24,361 nucleotides of DNA from Macrocybe gigantea (lineage: Eukaryota > Basidiomycota > Agaricomycetes > Agaricales > Callistosporiaceae). The stretch's first letter is position 1. Each line of letters opens with the position of its first letter. The notes below the pieces were generated by a model. It was not told where the DNA came from. It searched no databases and saw nothing but the letters and a program-made list of their open reading frames with translations. Positions 10,751 through 19,192 of this stretch are shown piece after piece. A program made the translations under genes and the position numbers. The stretch spans positions 1-24,361 of the forward strand of contig SJRY01000191.1 of NCBI GenBank assembly GCA_011319805.1, given 5' to 3'.

Positions 10751-11511
10751 TTGAATTTCTGATGCTCCATGGCCTTGCAGACAATGTGGATCATGTGAAT
10801 GGCATGACTCAAGAAATCTATGGCGTCTATGAGGCCATGGATTTCTGGCAGCCATTTTGATCATGTACTCCATGGCCACACAAACACCTTTGATTTTTGG
10901 TGCCATGGCAGTTACATGATCCATGGCGTCTGTGACGCCATTGATTTCTGTTGCTGTGGCAGTTACGTGATCCATGGCTTCACAGACGCCTCTGATTTCT
11001 ACTGTCATGGCAATCGCATGATCCATGGCTTCACAGACGCCTCTGATTTCTACTGCCATGGCAATCGCATGATCCATGATGTCTGCCATTTCAGTTACAT
11101 GCTCGGTGGCCTTACAGACGTCTTTGATTTTTGATACCATGGCATGGCGTCTAAGAGGCTCTTAATGTTGAGTAATGCTCTAGTCAATTTCTAGCAGTAC
11201 GTCTATTCTCTGACCATCTCTTACTTTGCCTTACCTTGGCTTATCTTATGTAACCTTGCTTGCATTAATAGCCTCACAGACGCCATTGATTTCTGGTGCT
11301 ATAGCAGTCATGTGATCCATGGCGTCTACGAGGCCTTGGATTTCTGATGCTTTATAGCCTTGCAGTCAATGTAGATCATGTGACTGGCATGATACCAGAA
11401 ATCAATGGCGTCTATGAGGCCATGGATTTCTGGAGTCATTTTGGTCATGTGCTCTGTGGCCTCGCAGACGCCTTTGATGTCTGGTGCTGGCCTCGTAGAT
11501 GCTATTGATAT

Positions 11512-11561
11512 TAGCCAGTTGCTGAATTTGACTATAGAGGTCTTGAGTTCGAATCCTGGTG
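11512..11561 (+). other. tRNA-like A/B-box remnant, possibly SINE-derived
   Basis: GAGTTCGAATCC (11545-11556) matches a pol III B box at nearly every position and is preceded by TTAGCCAGTTG, an A-box-like motif at about 11511. The spacing is about ten bases short of a tRNA and the acceptor stem does not pair, so it is not a tRNA gene. A decayed related copy (AAATTCAAATTCTAATAGCAG) is near 11749. A tRNA-derived SINE relic is the simplest reading. Confidence 0.35.
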
Positions 11562-11830
11562 GCTGCATGTGTGCACATATACCGTCATAGACGCCATTGC
11601 TTTGTGGTAGCCATGTCAGTCACGTGCTAGGGGCCTTACGGATGCAGTCACATCCAAATGGCGTCTACGAGGCTGTTGATTTTTGGCACCATATAGTCAT
11701 ATATAAATAGCTGCCATTGAGTCACTAAGTTTGAGTACAGAACGATAAATTCAAATTCTAATAGCAGCATTCTCATGCATAGATCCATGGCCTCATAGAC
11801 GCCATTGATATTCTGTGCGTATATTTTGTA

Positions 11831-11869
11831 TCACGTGAATTGGATGAAAATGTCCAGTGCATGTGATCT
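11831..11869 (+). repeat. dispersed repeat, copy 1 (39 bp)
   Basis: Matches 15662-15700 at 33 of 39 positions in the same orientation, with weaker similarity continuing about 20 nt further. Five of the six differences are transitions. Confidence 0.7.
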
Positions 11870-12210
11870 GTTATATAATCATACATTAAAGATAGCACCA
11901 AGACGAAATGAGCGTCAATGACGGCCAGTAGACGTCAAGTCATACTAACAGACAGTCCGACCACATGTCAGGACTATCAACGATGAGCTCTAGCAACTTC
12001 AAGTCAGCTTGAGCTTGTTCTAAACCTCAAGAAGCCATCAGCCGTAACTGGTGACCAAGGTTAGTGCACGACAGACCAAAAAAAAAATATTTACTCACCC
12101 CGCTGCTATTTGCCATGCCAATTATCAAATGTGGAAGACAAGCGAAGACGAGAGAAGGAATGAAAAGGTATGCATGAATGAAAAAATAAATAGAAAGGAA
12201 AATCCTCACA
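11870..12210. other. unassigned region downstream of the minisatellite
   Basis: About 340 nt with no supported gene, RNA or repeat beyond the tail of the dispersed repeat; it contains a 10-A run at about 12079-12088. It probably includes the far 3' flank of the minus-strand GATA gene. Confidence 0.4.
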
Positions 12211-12307
12211 ACCGACGATGTAGGCATCGTGCTCTAGGGTTGTTTGGTAGGAGTGAGAACCTAATGACCGACGATGTAGGCATCGTGCTCTGGGGTCATT
12301 TGGCAGA
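12211..12307. repeat. direct repeat with an internal hairpin, 56-bp offset
   Basis: About 40 nt beginning ACCGACGATGTAGGCATCGT at 12211 recurs at about 12267, sharing the segment GTGCTCTRGGGT and then diverging. Each copy contains a 6-bp inverted repeat ACGATG/CATCGT with a 4-nt loop. Copy 2 overlaps the stop codon of the GATA gene, so the repeats sit at that gene's 3' end and could influence 3' processing. Confidence 0.7.
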
Positions 12308-14226
12308 ACAAGATAAAAGGAAATAAGAATGAGCAGCAATGAAGCTACCACAGAAGAACACTAAAGAAAAAGAGTAAATGGAGTGGGGTAGCCATGAATA
12401 TGACGCGGCGGAGGAAGGCGGCTCGGAGGCTGAGTCTGTGCTCATCCGGCGACGCTTGTTCGTCCGCGGGCTCGTGCTGCCGTCAATGTCCGAGTGTTCG
12501 ATGGACGTAAAGGGCAGCGTATCCGGAGGCATAGTGTAGAGCTGAGTGAGGTAGTCCGGGTGATACGGTCCGGAGAAGCTGGATTGGAATGACGACTGAA
12601 AAAGCTGTACTTGATTGAGGTCAGGTCCCAGGGCACCGAGGAGCTCAGACTGTGAGGGATGATATTCGACTTCCTCATTGAACTCGTACGTCATCTGAGT
12701 CGTGGAGTCAGGGGCAAGAGTGGGAGACGCTTCGCGTGCGGGAGAAGGCCGGCGGGAGACGCCTGGGCTCGCCAAGGGGGTGTTATCAGAGTTGGCAGAG
12801 CGGCGGGCGTCGTGCCTGGACCGCTTGCGGATAACATCCGACTTCATCGAAATCGGACGAGCGGAGCCGTGCAGCTTATAATACAAGCCGCATCTGGCCA
12901 AAGGTCAGCCCTTCCTTCGAAAAGGATACGACTCGGGCGAGGGCCACTCACGCATTGCACACCGTCTTTCCTCGTCGTCCTTCCGCCAGAGAGGAGTCGC
13001 AGTCGTGTGGCAGTTGTAGCATTGGGCTGGTCGGTTCGGAGGTGATGAGCATCTTGGAGGGACTTTACGGGCCGCGGACGACGCACCCATCACATCGACC
13101 GACTCTTGTCGTGGTGCTGCCTGGGCGCGACCTTCCCCGTGCGTATTCCGCATGCTCTTAGGTCGAGGGCGTTTATGCTGGGCGGAAGGGTCAGCGATGA
13201 CGGAGATACGGGGGAAGGTAAGAAGCGACACACTCACCAGTTTGCAATATAGCCCGCACGCGTTGCAACTGAGCTCATCGTTGAGACCGCGCCGCCAGAG
13301 CGGCGTGTGCGTGGCACCACAATTGGTGCATTCGGCCTTGACGCCGCCTGGCCCGTTGTTCCCAAGCAAACCGCCTGACGGGCCGCGAAGGGAGGACGAG
13401 TTGACGTTGGTCGTGGTCGCACCTAGGCCGGAAGAGCGCGTAGAGATAGAACCCTGGGTACGGACGGTCAACATCGGGCGACCCGTCGGGGTGTTGGAAC
13501 GAGCATTATGGGCCTGGGATACTTTTGCAGCGGGAGGGACGAAATCTTTCGCAGCCTGCGACGCGGACGAAGCACCTCTCTTTCGAGAGGTCTTGGTTAT
13601 GGGCACAATGGTGACTGGCACAGCTACCAGCGGTGGTGGCGCAGCGGTGAGTTTCAGTTCAAACTCCTGAGTCCTCGTCGTCAGACTCGTTGCTGTCATC
13701 CTTGGTTTCCTGCGGGACGGGTGAGACCTTGCGGGGATCGGCAGTGGAAACGGGTGGTGTAGCAGCAGCAGCAGTGGCGGAATCAACCGCGGGAGGGTGC
13801 AGTGCTGGAAGGTGGACATCTGGCAACGAGGTCTCTCGAGATCGCAGGCTGTGGCAGGAGCTGGCGGTTAGGTGGTCCACAAAGCCAGCGACCAGCGCCA
13901 GCATCCAAGGCTGCAGCATAGGGCATGAAAGCGGCGTGCAACACGTCGCCGGCAGCAGGTGGCGGCATTGATGTCGTGGGCCACTTGAATGACCTGCTGG
14001 GACCAATGAAATATGTTAGCAAACGCATTGAAAGGCCCGAGCGACGCACAAAATAGTCTGGCAGCTACTTAGGTCAGAATCAAAGTAAGCCTGCCACACT
14101 TGTTCGACGGAGGCATTGGCTTTGACGTTGCTGACGAGTTCATGGAGAAGGGAGCTCGATGGTGGGTCGGGAGATGTTGAAGCCGTCGTTGGTGGCTGAG
14201 GAGTGAAGCCCTTCGCCGTAATTCAT
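12296..14226 (-). CDS. GATA-type transcription factor with two zinc fingers (frame-broken in this assembly)
   Basis: Nuclear DNA-binding regulator of WGATAR sites. Four exons: 14226-14050, 13996-13238 (or from 13993, a CAGCAG tandem acceptor), 13177-12952 and 12893-12296. Introns are 53, 60 and 58 nt; the first has a GCTAAC branch site. Finger 1 is C-X2-C-X17-C-X2-C (CTNCGATHTPLWRRG then CNACGLYCKL, near residues 281-305) followed by a basic HKRPRPKSMRN tail. Finger 2 (CYNCHTTATPLWRKDD then CGLYYKLHG, near 364-388) is split by intron 3 and followed by ARPISMKSDVIRKRSRHD. Four single-base breaks are inferred: an extra base at 14209-14211 (CCC), 13881-13883 (AAA) and 13661-13663 (AAA), and a missing base at 12970-12971 (CC). 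With these counted the length is 585 aa. The linker between fingers has one Cys, unlike iron-responsive Fep1/Sre/Urbs1 repressors. Family certain, subfamily unknown. Confidence 0.82.
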
Positions 14227-14419
14227 GGTGTTTATGACCGTCCGGGGCCAAAGTCAGTGGCGCGTGCTCCTTTGGCCTGCCTCATCTCCATCCCACTTCG
14301 TCAGGCCTCTGCGCCGTTTCCTTCCCAACCCGTCCTCTCTGTCTCTACTCATCTTCAACGTTCGACGGTGGGCGTAGCAAACGGCAGCGGCAAACGGCAG
14401 AGGGGGGGCAGCCTCCCAG
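14227..14419. other. upstream flank of the GATA gene
   Basis: About 190 nt holding the presumed promoter of the minus-strand GATA gene, C/T-rich on the + strand. It ends in a CAAACGGCAG direct repeat (near 14377 and 14390) and a G7 run just before the GC-rich repeat zone. Confidence 0.4.
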
Positions 14420-15351
14420 GTGAGTAACGACCTTTTTTTATTTTGCCTGTGCTAATTGACCTTCCACTCACGGCGTCCAGTGCTGCCGGCCGCGTTCCGC
14501 TTGCCGTCCGCTGCCTGCGACATCCGTGACCACCCCCGTCATCAGCTGCCACTCCCTTCGTCCAGCGTTCGCCGGGGTCTCTGCCGTCTGCAGCCTGCGG
14601 CCTCCCTCGCACGTTCTCCGCCTCCCCTCGCCCGTACTCGGCCCATCCAGCGTCACTGTGCGACGCCCGCGACTGCCCTCGCCCTCACCCCATCCAGCAT
14701 CGCCGGCAGGCAGCATCTTTCTACTGCCTGCCGCCTGCTAACCGCCTCTCCCATCTTCCGCCTTCCGCCGTCTGACGCCTGCGACGCCCGCGATCATCCT
14801 CGTCGTCAGCGGCCGCGTCAAGCCTCCCGTCTTTCACCGTTCACCACTGCCTGACGCCTGCGACATCCCGCACGTTCCCCGCCTCTTCCATGCGCCCCAC
14901 AAACCCCTCCGCTGCCGCCTTCAATGCTGTCGCTGGCCGACGGCTTCGGCCACTTTCGACGGCCTAACTGCAGGCCCCCGTGGCCGCTTGCTGCCTGCCA
15001 ATGACCCCTTCGCCCGTCATCCACGCGTCCCCGCCTCTCTCATGCACCCATACCCCCTGCCGCCGCCTTCCACACGGTTGGGAAAGCTGGGCGTTCTGCC
15101 GCCGCCTGCCTTCCTTGTCGCCCTCGTTGCCAGAGGCGTGTTCAGCACTGCCAGTGGCCAGCATTTTGCTGGAGTCTGCCGCCTGCGACTTCTTGCCCGT
15201 CTTCCACCATTTCCGGCCTCTTCCATGCCCCCACTAAGCCCTCTGCTGCTGCCTTAGACACTGGCAGTGGCCGACGGCTTTCTCAGGTGAGTAAACATTT
15301 TTTTTGCTTTGTTTTTTGTGTGCTAACTAACTTCCCGCCTGCTCCGTCCAG
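14420..15351 (+). repeat. GC-rich diverged repeat zone with two intron-like modules
   Basis: A strongly C-rich, strand-asymmetric stretch. Two homologous modules at 14420-14480 and 15287-15351 each start GTGAGTAA, carry a T-run, a GTGCTAAYT branch-like motif, and end CGTCCAG followed by TGC, so both look like complete small introns. Between them, about 70 nt at 14880-14949 recurs at 15213-15282 (CCTCTTCCATGC core, ending GGCCGACGGCTT). Phrases such as CTGCCTGCGACATCC and CCTGCGACGCCCGCG recur throughout. The open frames in all phases look like composition artefacts, with no domain. It could be the remains of a repetitive gene or a tandemly duplicated non-coding element. Confidence 0.6.
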
Positions 15352-16042
15352 TGCCAGCGGCCACCGTTTGCCCACCACCCACGTCCGTCATCACCCTGCC
15401 AACATATCGCCGCGTTCCGCCCTCCGCCTGTGACTCCTGCGTTGCCAAAGGCCACCGCGTGCCCGCTGCCTGCTGCCTGGGGCCCTCCTCGTTGCCTGTG
15501 GCTAGTCTGCCGCGGTGGCGCCCCGCTTCCCAAGTCCCGGGATGCCACCCTGGATGCTGGCCCTCGTTGAGCCCCCGCCTGCGACCTCCTTCATTGCCAG
15601 AGGCCACCGTTTGGCCGCTCAGGTTATTTTACTTTACCGCCACCTCTGCTTAGATTGCGTGTCACATGAACTAGATAAAAATGTCCTGTGCATGTGACCT
15701 ATCGTATAAACCCATTCTATAGAGATAAAACATAAAAAATCAGAGGTTCATCGTGCTGTTCTGGTCGACATTTACTCGCAACCAACTGCCTAAAAAGAGT
15801 CGACAAAAAGTGAGTAACAACATGCTAGCTGGTTTGTCCATTCGCGCTTCTCTCCATGACCCAACAGGCTCTTCCTTTCTACAACCGAATTGTTGACATC
15901 GCCGTTCCCTCCCTGCCACTCAGCCCCTGCAGCTTGTCGTCCGACTCAGACAGATCACGTCAATGATGCGCGAGATTGGATAGCTCGAGAAGAGGCAGGG
16001 TGAACTGGTGTTTGCGAAGCCGCAACCAGTCGTGCAAAGGAG
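15352..16042. other. unassigned region between the GC-rich repeat and the protease remnant
   Basis: The first 300 nt continue the C-rich composition. After 15640 the sequence turns AT-rich and contains dispersed-repeat copy 2. At about 15809-15868 there is another intron-like segment (GTGAGTAAC to CCAACAG), after which a short stretch reads LPFYNRIVDIAVPS. I cannot assign this to the protease or to another gene. Confidence 0.35.
15662..15700 (+). repeat. dispersed repeat, copy 2 (39 bp)
   Basis: Same-orientation partner of 11831-11869 (33 of 39 positions identical). The pair brackets the GATA gene and the GC-rich repeat zone. Confidence 0.7.
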
Positions 16043-16346
16043 ATGGCAAAGGTGTGGAGCTTGACATGGATGCAGATGCGACTCTGGTGTCAGCGGCCCC
16101 ATCGTCTGGGACTCTGTCGAGCTCGGCGGCTATTCGATCGAAAACCAGGCCTTTGGTGCGTTCATCTGTTCGTTCTCACCTCTAACCTTCCCTCAGCTGC
16201 AGCGGACTCGGTCGCCAATGAACCGCTCGCGTCTTCATTCAACGGCATCCTCGGGCTTGCTCTCCCCTCAACTCCATCATTGCCCAGCTCATTCCTCCTG
16301 TCACGTCCAACAATCCCGACGGCGCCGCCTGGGCCTCCAACCTCTT
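16043..16346 (+). pseudogene. pepsin-type (A1) aspartic protease remnant, cut by the retroelement
   Basis: Central part of a secreted fungal A1 endopeptidase. Reading along 16043-16157 gives a decayed flap region (KVWSLT) and then GVSGPIVWDSVELGGYSIEN followed by QAF. An intron follows at about 16156-16195 (GTGCGT donor, CTAAC branch, CAG acceptor). The next exon gives AAADSVANEPLASS then FNGILGLALP, the family's DGILGL motif with Asn for Asp, and after a one-base break in the CCCC run near 16267 the frame continues NSIIAQLIPPV to WASNLF. The homology stops exactly at 16346, where the LTR begins. Neither catalytic DTG motif is seen: the first should lie upstream, the second in the missing distal half. 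Apart from the breaks it is well conserved, so the loss looks recent. Confidence 0.75.
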
Positions 16347-16777
16347 TGAAGCGATTGGTACAGGACGACCGAGTTAGCTTCATTTGTATGTGTTTGTTTT
16401 CTCTCAACAATACTGGCCCTCGTCGCTTTTGTTCTCTTTTGTATGTAGTTTACAAGATCTCAGATCAGGTATCTAGGTATTTAAACCCCTCCTTCATGTA
16501 CGGTAACAGGAGTGTTTCCATTAAAGAGTTTTGGCCAGTTCTCTCAGATTGACTAAGGCTTGGACTCACTCCAATCTCTCGTGATTTCAACACATTTTTG
16601 AACTCCTTTTAACTTCTCTTACTTTCCGTCTCTCTCCGATTGAAGGCTTGATCTCCCTTGCATCGACACGAGATGGCTACCAGTACTGCTGTTACGCAAG
16701 GTCAGAAGACCACTCGTACCGCTGGATTATTTGGGCAAAACCCTTCGCTTAAAGCCAGGGTAAAGTCCGATGTGGCG
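16347..16777 (+). repeat. 5' LTR, leader and gag start (left copy of terminal repeat)
   Basis: 431 bp matched by 23896-24324. It begins with TG, as retroviral LTRs do, directly after the protease exon. A TATTTAAA box lies at 16478-16485. A clear tRNA primer-binding site was not found, so the LTR/leader border stays open; a self-primed or half-tRNA mechanism is possible. The repeat reaches 105 bp beyond the gag ATG at 16673, which an ordinary pair of LTRs would not do. Confidence 0.85.
16478..16485 (+). promoter_or_regulatory. TATA-like box of the LTR promoter
   Basis: TATTTAAA about 195 bp upstream of the gag ATG; the same box is in the right copy at 24026-24033. The transcription start is inferred to be some 30-60 nt downstream. 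Confidence 0.45.
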
Positions 16778-19192
16778 AAGGGATTCTCTACTGTGCCAAA
16801 GGTTGCGGATGCACCTGCTAGTGGCCAAGGATCCAGTACCGACCTTAGGGTCGAAGAACGCGCTCCTACGGGAGGGAGCCGTTTGACTCCTCAAGCAGAG
16901 GAGGGAAGCGCAGAAGGATCTGTAGATACATCAGCTGATGCCGCCGATGATGGATTCTTGCATCCGCGTTCTCCATTCGGTGACTCTGAGAATAGAGGAA
17001 CCAATATTGATACTCAACTTAGACCAGCCAGGTGGAGTGACGAAATGGATGAGGAAGATAACGGCGTTATCACTCCCATTGTCACCGGAACTGCTCAAGC
17101 CAGTAAGGATGACGGCAAGCAGACCAAACAACCTAGAGATGCTGGCGAAATCGGTAAAGAACTTAAACGACTGGTCAGAGAAATGATGGAACTCAAGGTC
17201 ATAAATGCCTCTCTGACGGCAGCTCAAGAGCAATTGGCCCAGAACAACCTCCTTCGTGAAGAAACGATCAGGCAGGAAGAAGCAAAATATTCTGGACAGA
17301 ACCCGACTTACGATCGAGCTTCCTCTGCTCTACCTCGTGGCAGCAGCATGCGCCGAGCTATGCGAGGTGACGACCCTGGAGATGACTCCAACCCCCCGTC
17401 TGACTCTGAATCCAAGAAGCCTCCGACGGGAGGCGGAGGAAGAGGAAATAGCGGTGGTAGTGGTGGGGGCGGCAGCGGAGGTTCCGGAGGACCCGACGAT
17501 GGAGATACATCCGACGATTCCAATGGGCCTGACCTCTTCGATCAGGAACCCGAGTCTGACCATGCTAGTGACTCGGAAGGAACCAAACGAACAAAGCGTG
17601 AAAAACGTCGACGTTATCGCGCTAAGATAGCAAGGTTAAGATACCAGCAGAATTTCCTGAAAGAAGACCCACCTTTCAAGTACAATGGAGAGGTCCAAGC
17701 TGGACTCTTCAAGAAATGGGTAAGGGAAATTCGAGACTGGATCAAACGAGGGCACTTGTCAACCCAGGACGGCATCCGAATGTCTGGAAAGTACCTAGGG
17801 GACCGCGCTTATCAGTTTTACGAACGTGATATCCTAGATTTAGGAAAGAAATATGAACTCACAGAATATTTCGAAAGAATGTTCGACTATTGTTTCCCAA
17901 TCGATTTTCGTATGAGACAACGAGATAAATTCGATACGAGTCGGCAGGACAACCGAAGCGTTCTTGACTTCCTTCGTTATCTCAGACAAGTCGCTGATAC
18001 CATTGGGGACATAAGTGATAAGGACATCGCCCTCGCATTCTGGAGGAGATGTCAGCCTTATCTTCGGGTTAAAATGACTGAAGAGGGATTTGAACCCACT
18101 AAGATATCTATCGAAATGATAGAAGTTGTCGCAGTACGACTTGAGCATGCTCATAACGCAGCTGAGGAAGAACGGAAGAAGTCTTCCAAAGTAAATCCTC
18201 ATAAACCTCACCTGAAAACTGCGAGTTCAGGACCCTTGAGCTCTCCTGAATCGGCACTCTTGTCGAAATCTTCCTCAACCCCAGGGAACTCACCATTGAA
18301 GAAGCAAACCAAGAACCCACTTCGGGACAAAGCCCGAATTAAGAAACTCCGTGAGGAAGGGCGTTGCTTCAGTTGTGGATCAAAAGACCACATCTTGAGT
18401 CAATGCCCTGACCGGCTGACTAAGAAGCCACCCGTTCGACTTGCCACAATGGGCTTGATGAGCCCCGCAGAGGTGCGACTTGCAGCTGTTCAAGAGGGGT
18501 CAAACCTTAGCCTGTTCGGTATTGGAATGACTCAAACGGCGGATAGAGTGTCGAAAGAGGCCAGACGCGCAGCCCTGGTCGATACCGCTCTCAAGACCCT
18601 TCAGCAATCTGTCCCATTAGCCTTTGACTATGAGCTGGATGATGCAGAGGTCTCGCCGTTCGTACCTGGTCGGTTCTCAACCTACCAATGCACCTGTCAA
18701 GTCCCCGAAGAGAAGGAACATATTATCCTTCTCGACGAGCTCTGCTCAGCTGACCTTGAGTTGAATTACTCTGATTTGGAAGACCCGGATTTTGACATCG
18801 TGCAGTGGCTACACGAGCAGAAAGCAGCGAATTTCCGGTGTCTCCTTCACAAGCGACGGAGGGGCTCCTCATTTCACAACTCTGGTAACAGTGGTTCGGG
18901 TGAACCGGGTGACGACTCTGATTCCGAGTCAGATATGTCTGATGATGGGGAGGATTTTCCTCCTAATGGCCCTGATGGTACTGGGAACGAGACTCGCCAT
19001 TATAATGACTCCGCACTGGGTTGCAGCACCTTAAATGTCTCTGTGGTAGGCTCACCATCCATCCGACACCAAACTTCCTCGGAAGTGATGACCCTTGAGC
19101 GCAATGCCACCAGAATCAAAGACCCTACTATTATCATACCAAAACCCATCGTAGTGGTTGTACGTATTGCAGGAAGCCTTGCCGAGCATTGA
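16673..19192 (+). CDS. Gag polyprotein of the Ty3/gypsy element
   Basis: Structural protein forming the cytoplasmic virus-like particle and packaging the element's RNA. The ATG at 16673 (MATSTAVTQG) is preferred; the frame is open slightly further upstream without an ATG. Order: charged low-complexity N-terminus; a short coiled coil near residues 165-200 (ELKRLVREMMELK); a Gly/Ser-rich linker near 252-273; an acidic then strongly basic stretch (KRTKREKRRRYR); the capsid domain near 334-500, with KWVREIRDWIKRG and YRQ-like LRYLRQVAD signatures; a CCHC zinc knuckle starting C565 (CFSCGSKDHILSQC); then about 270 residues, partly acidic. The last residues (PIVVVVRIAG) look like the first strand of the protease, after which the frame ends at 19192, suggesting a frame slip rather than a natural end. 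At 839 aa it is long for a gag alone. Confidence 0.85.
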   Translation: MATSTAVTQGQKTTRTAGLFGQNPSLKARVKSDVAKGFSTVPKVADAPASGQGSSTDLRVEERAPTGGSRLTPQAEEGSAEGSVDTSADAADDGFLHPRSPFGDSENRGTNIDTQLRPARWSDEMDEEDNGVITPIVTGTAQASKDDGKQTKQPRDAGEIGKELKRLVREMMELKVINASLTAAQEQLAQNNLLREETIRQEEAKYSGQNPTYDRASSALPRGSSMRRAMRGDDPGDDSNPPSDSESKKPPTGGGGRGNSGGSGGGGSGGSGGPDDGDTSDDSNGPDLFDQEPESDHASDSEGTKRTKREKRRRYRAKIARLRYQQNFLKEDPPFKYNGEVQAGLFKKWVREIRDWIKRGHLSTQDGIRMSGKYLGDRAYQFYERDILDLGKKYELTEYFERMFDYCFPIDFRMRQRDKFDTSRQDNRSVLDFLRYLRQVADTIGDISDKDIALAFWRRCQPYLRVKMTEEGFEPTKISIEMIEVVAVRLEHAHNAAEEERKKSSKVNPHKPHLKTASSGPLSSPESALLSKSSSTPGNSPLKKQTKNPLRDKARIKKLREEGRCFSCGSKDHILSQCPDRLTKKPPVRLATMGLMSPAEVRLAAVQEGSNLSLFGIGMTQTADRVSKEARRAALVDTALKTLQQSVPLAFDYELDDAEVSPFVPGRFSTYQCTCQVPEEKEHIILLDELCSADLELNYSDLEDPDFDIVQWLHEQKAANFRCLLHKRRRGSSFHNSGNSGSGEPGDDSDSESDMSDDGEDFPPNGPDGTGNETRHYNDSALGCSTLNVSVVGSPSIRHQTSSEVMTLERNATRIKDPTIIIPKPIVVVVRIAGSLAEH

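Larger units (their letters stand above)
10500..11820. repeat. two-block higher-order repeat carrying a 51-bp-core minisatellite
   Basis: Two blocks of about 660 bp. Each begins with a related lead sequence (CAGTACGTCT...TACCTTGGCTT at about 10537 and 11195) and continues into a degenerate minisatellite. The clearest units are exactly 51 bp (starts at 10918, 10969, 11020; the last two differ by one base). The recurrent modules are GATCCATGGCNTC, AGACGCCATTGATTTCTG and their inverted forms. Because 51 is a multiple of three, an open frame of 17-aa repeats runs along the minus strand from 11140 to 10634, but no start context or domain supports a gene. Confidence 0.85.

Noticed and set aside
10634..11140. 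A 168-codon minus-strand open frame of 17-residue repeats as a gene
   Set aside because: The frame stays open because the repeat unit is 51 bp. There is no start context, domain or intron support, and neighbouring repeat copies outside it are out of frame.
12296..14226. Assigning the GATA factor to the iron-responsive Fep1/Sre/Urbs1 family because a ferric reductase is nearby
   Set aside because: The inter-finger region has one cysteine instead of the conserved cluster, and the genes are separated by repeats and an unrelated gene.
14456..15257. Several Pro/Arg/Ser-rich open frames in the GC-rich zone on both strands
   Set aside because: They occur in all phases, as expected from high GC and few stop codons, and none shows a domain.
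19190..19192. A TTG start codon at 19189 for pol
   Set aside because: The pol frame is open back to 19099 and the protease homology continues upstream, so pol is expected to be made as a gag fusion, not from an independent start.
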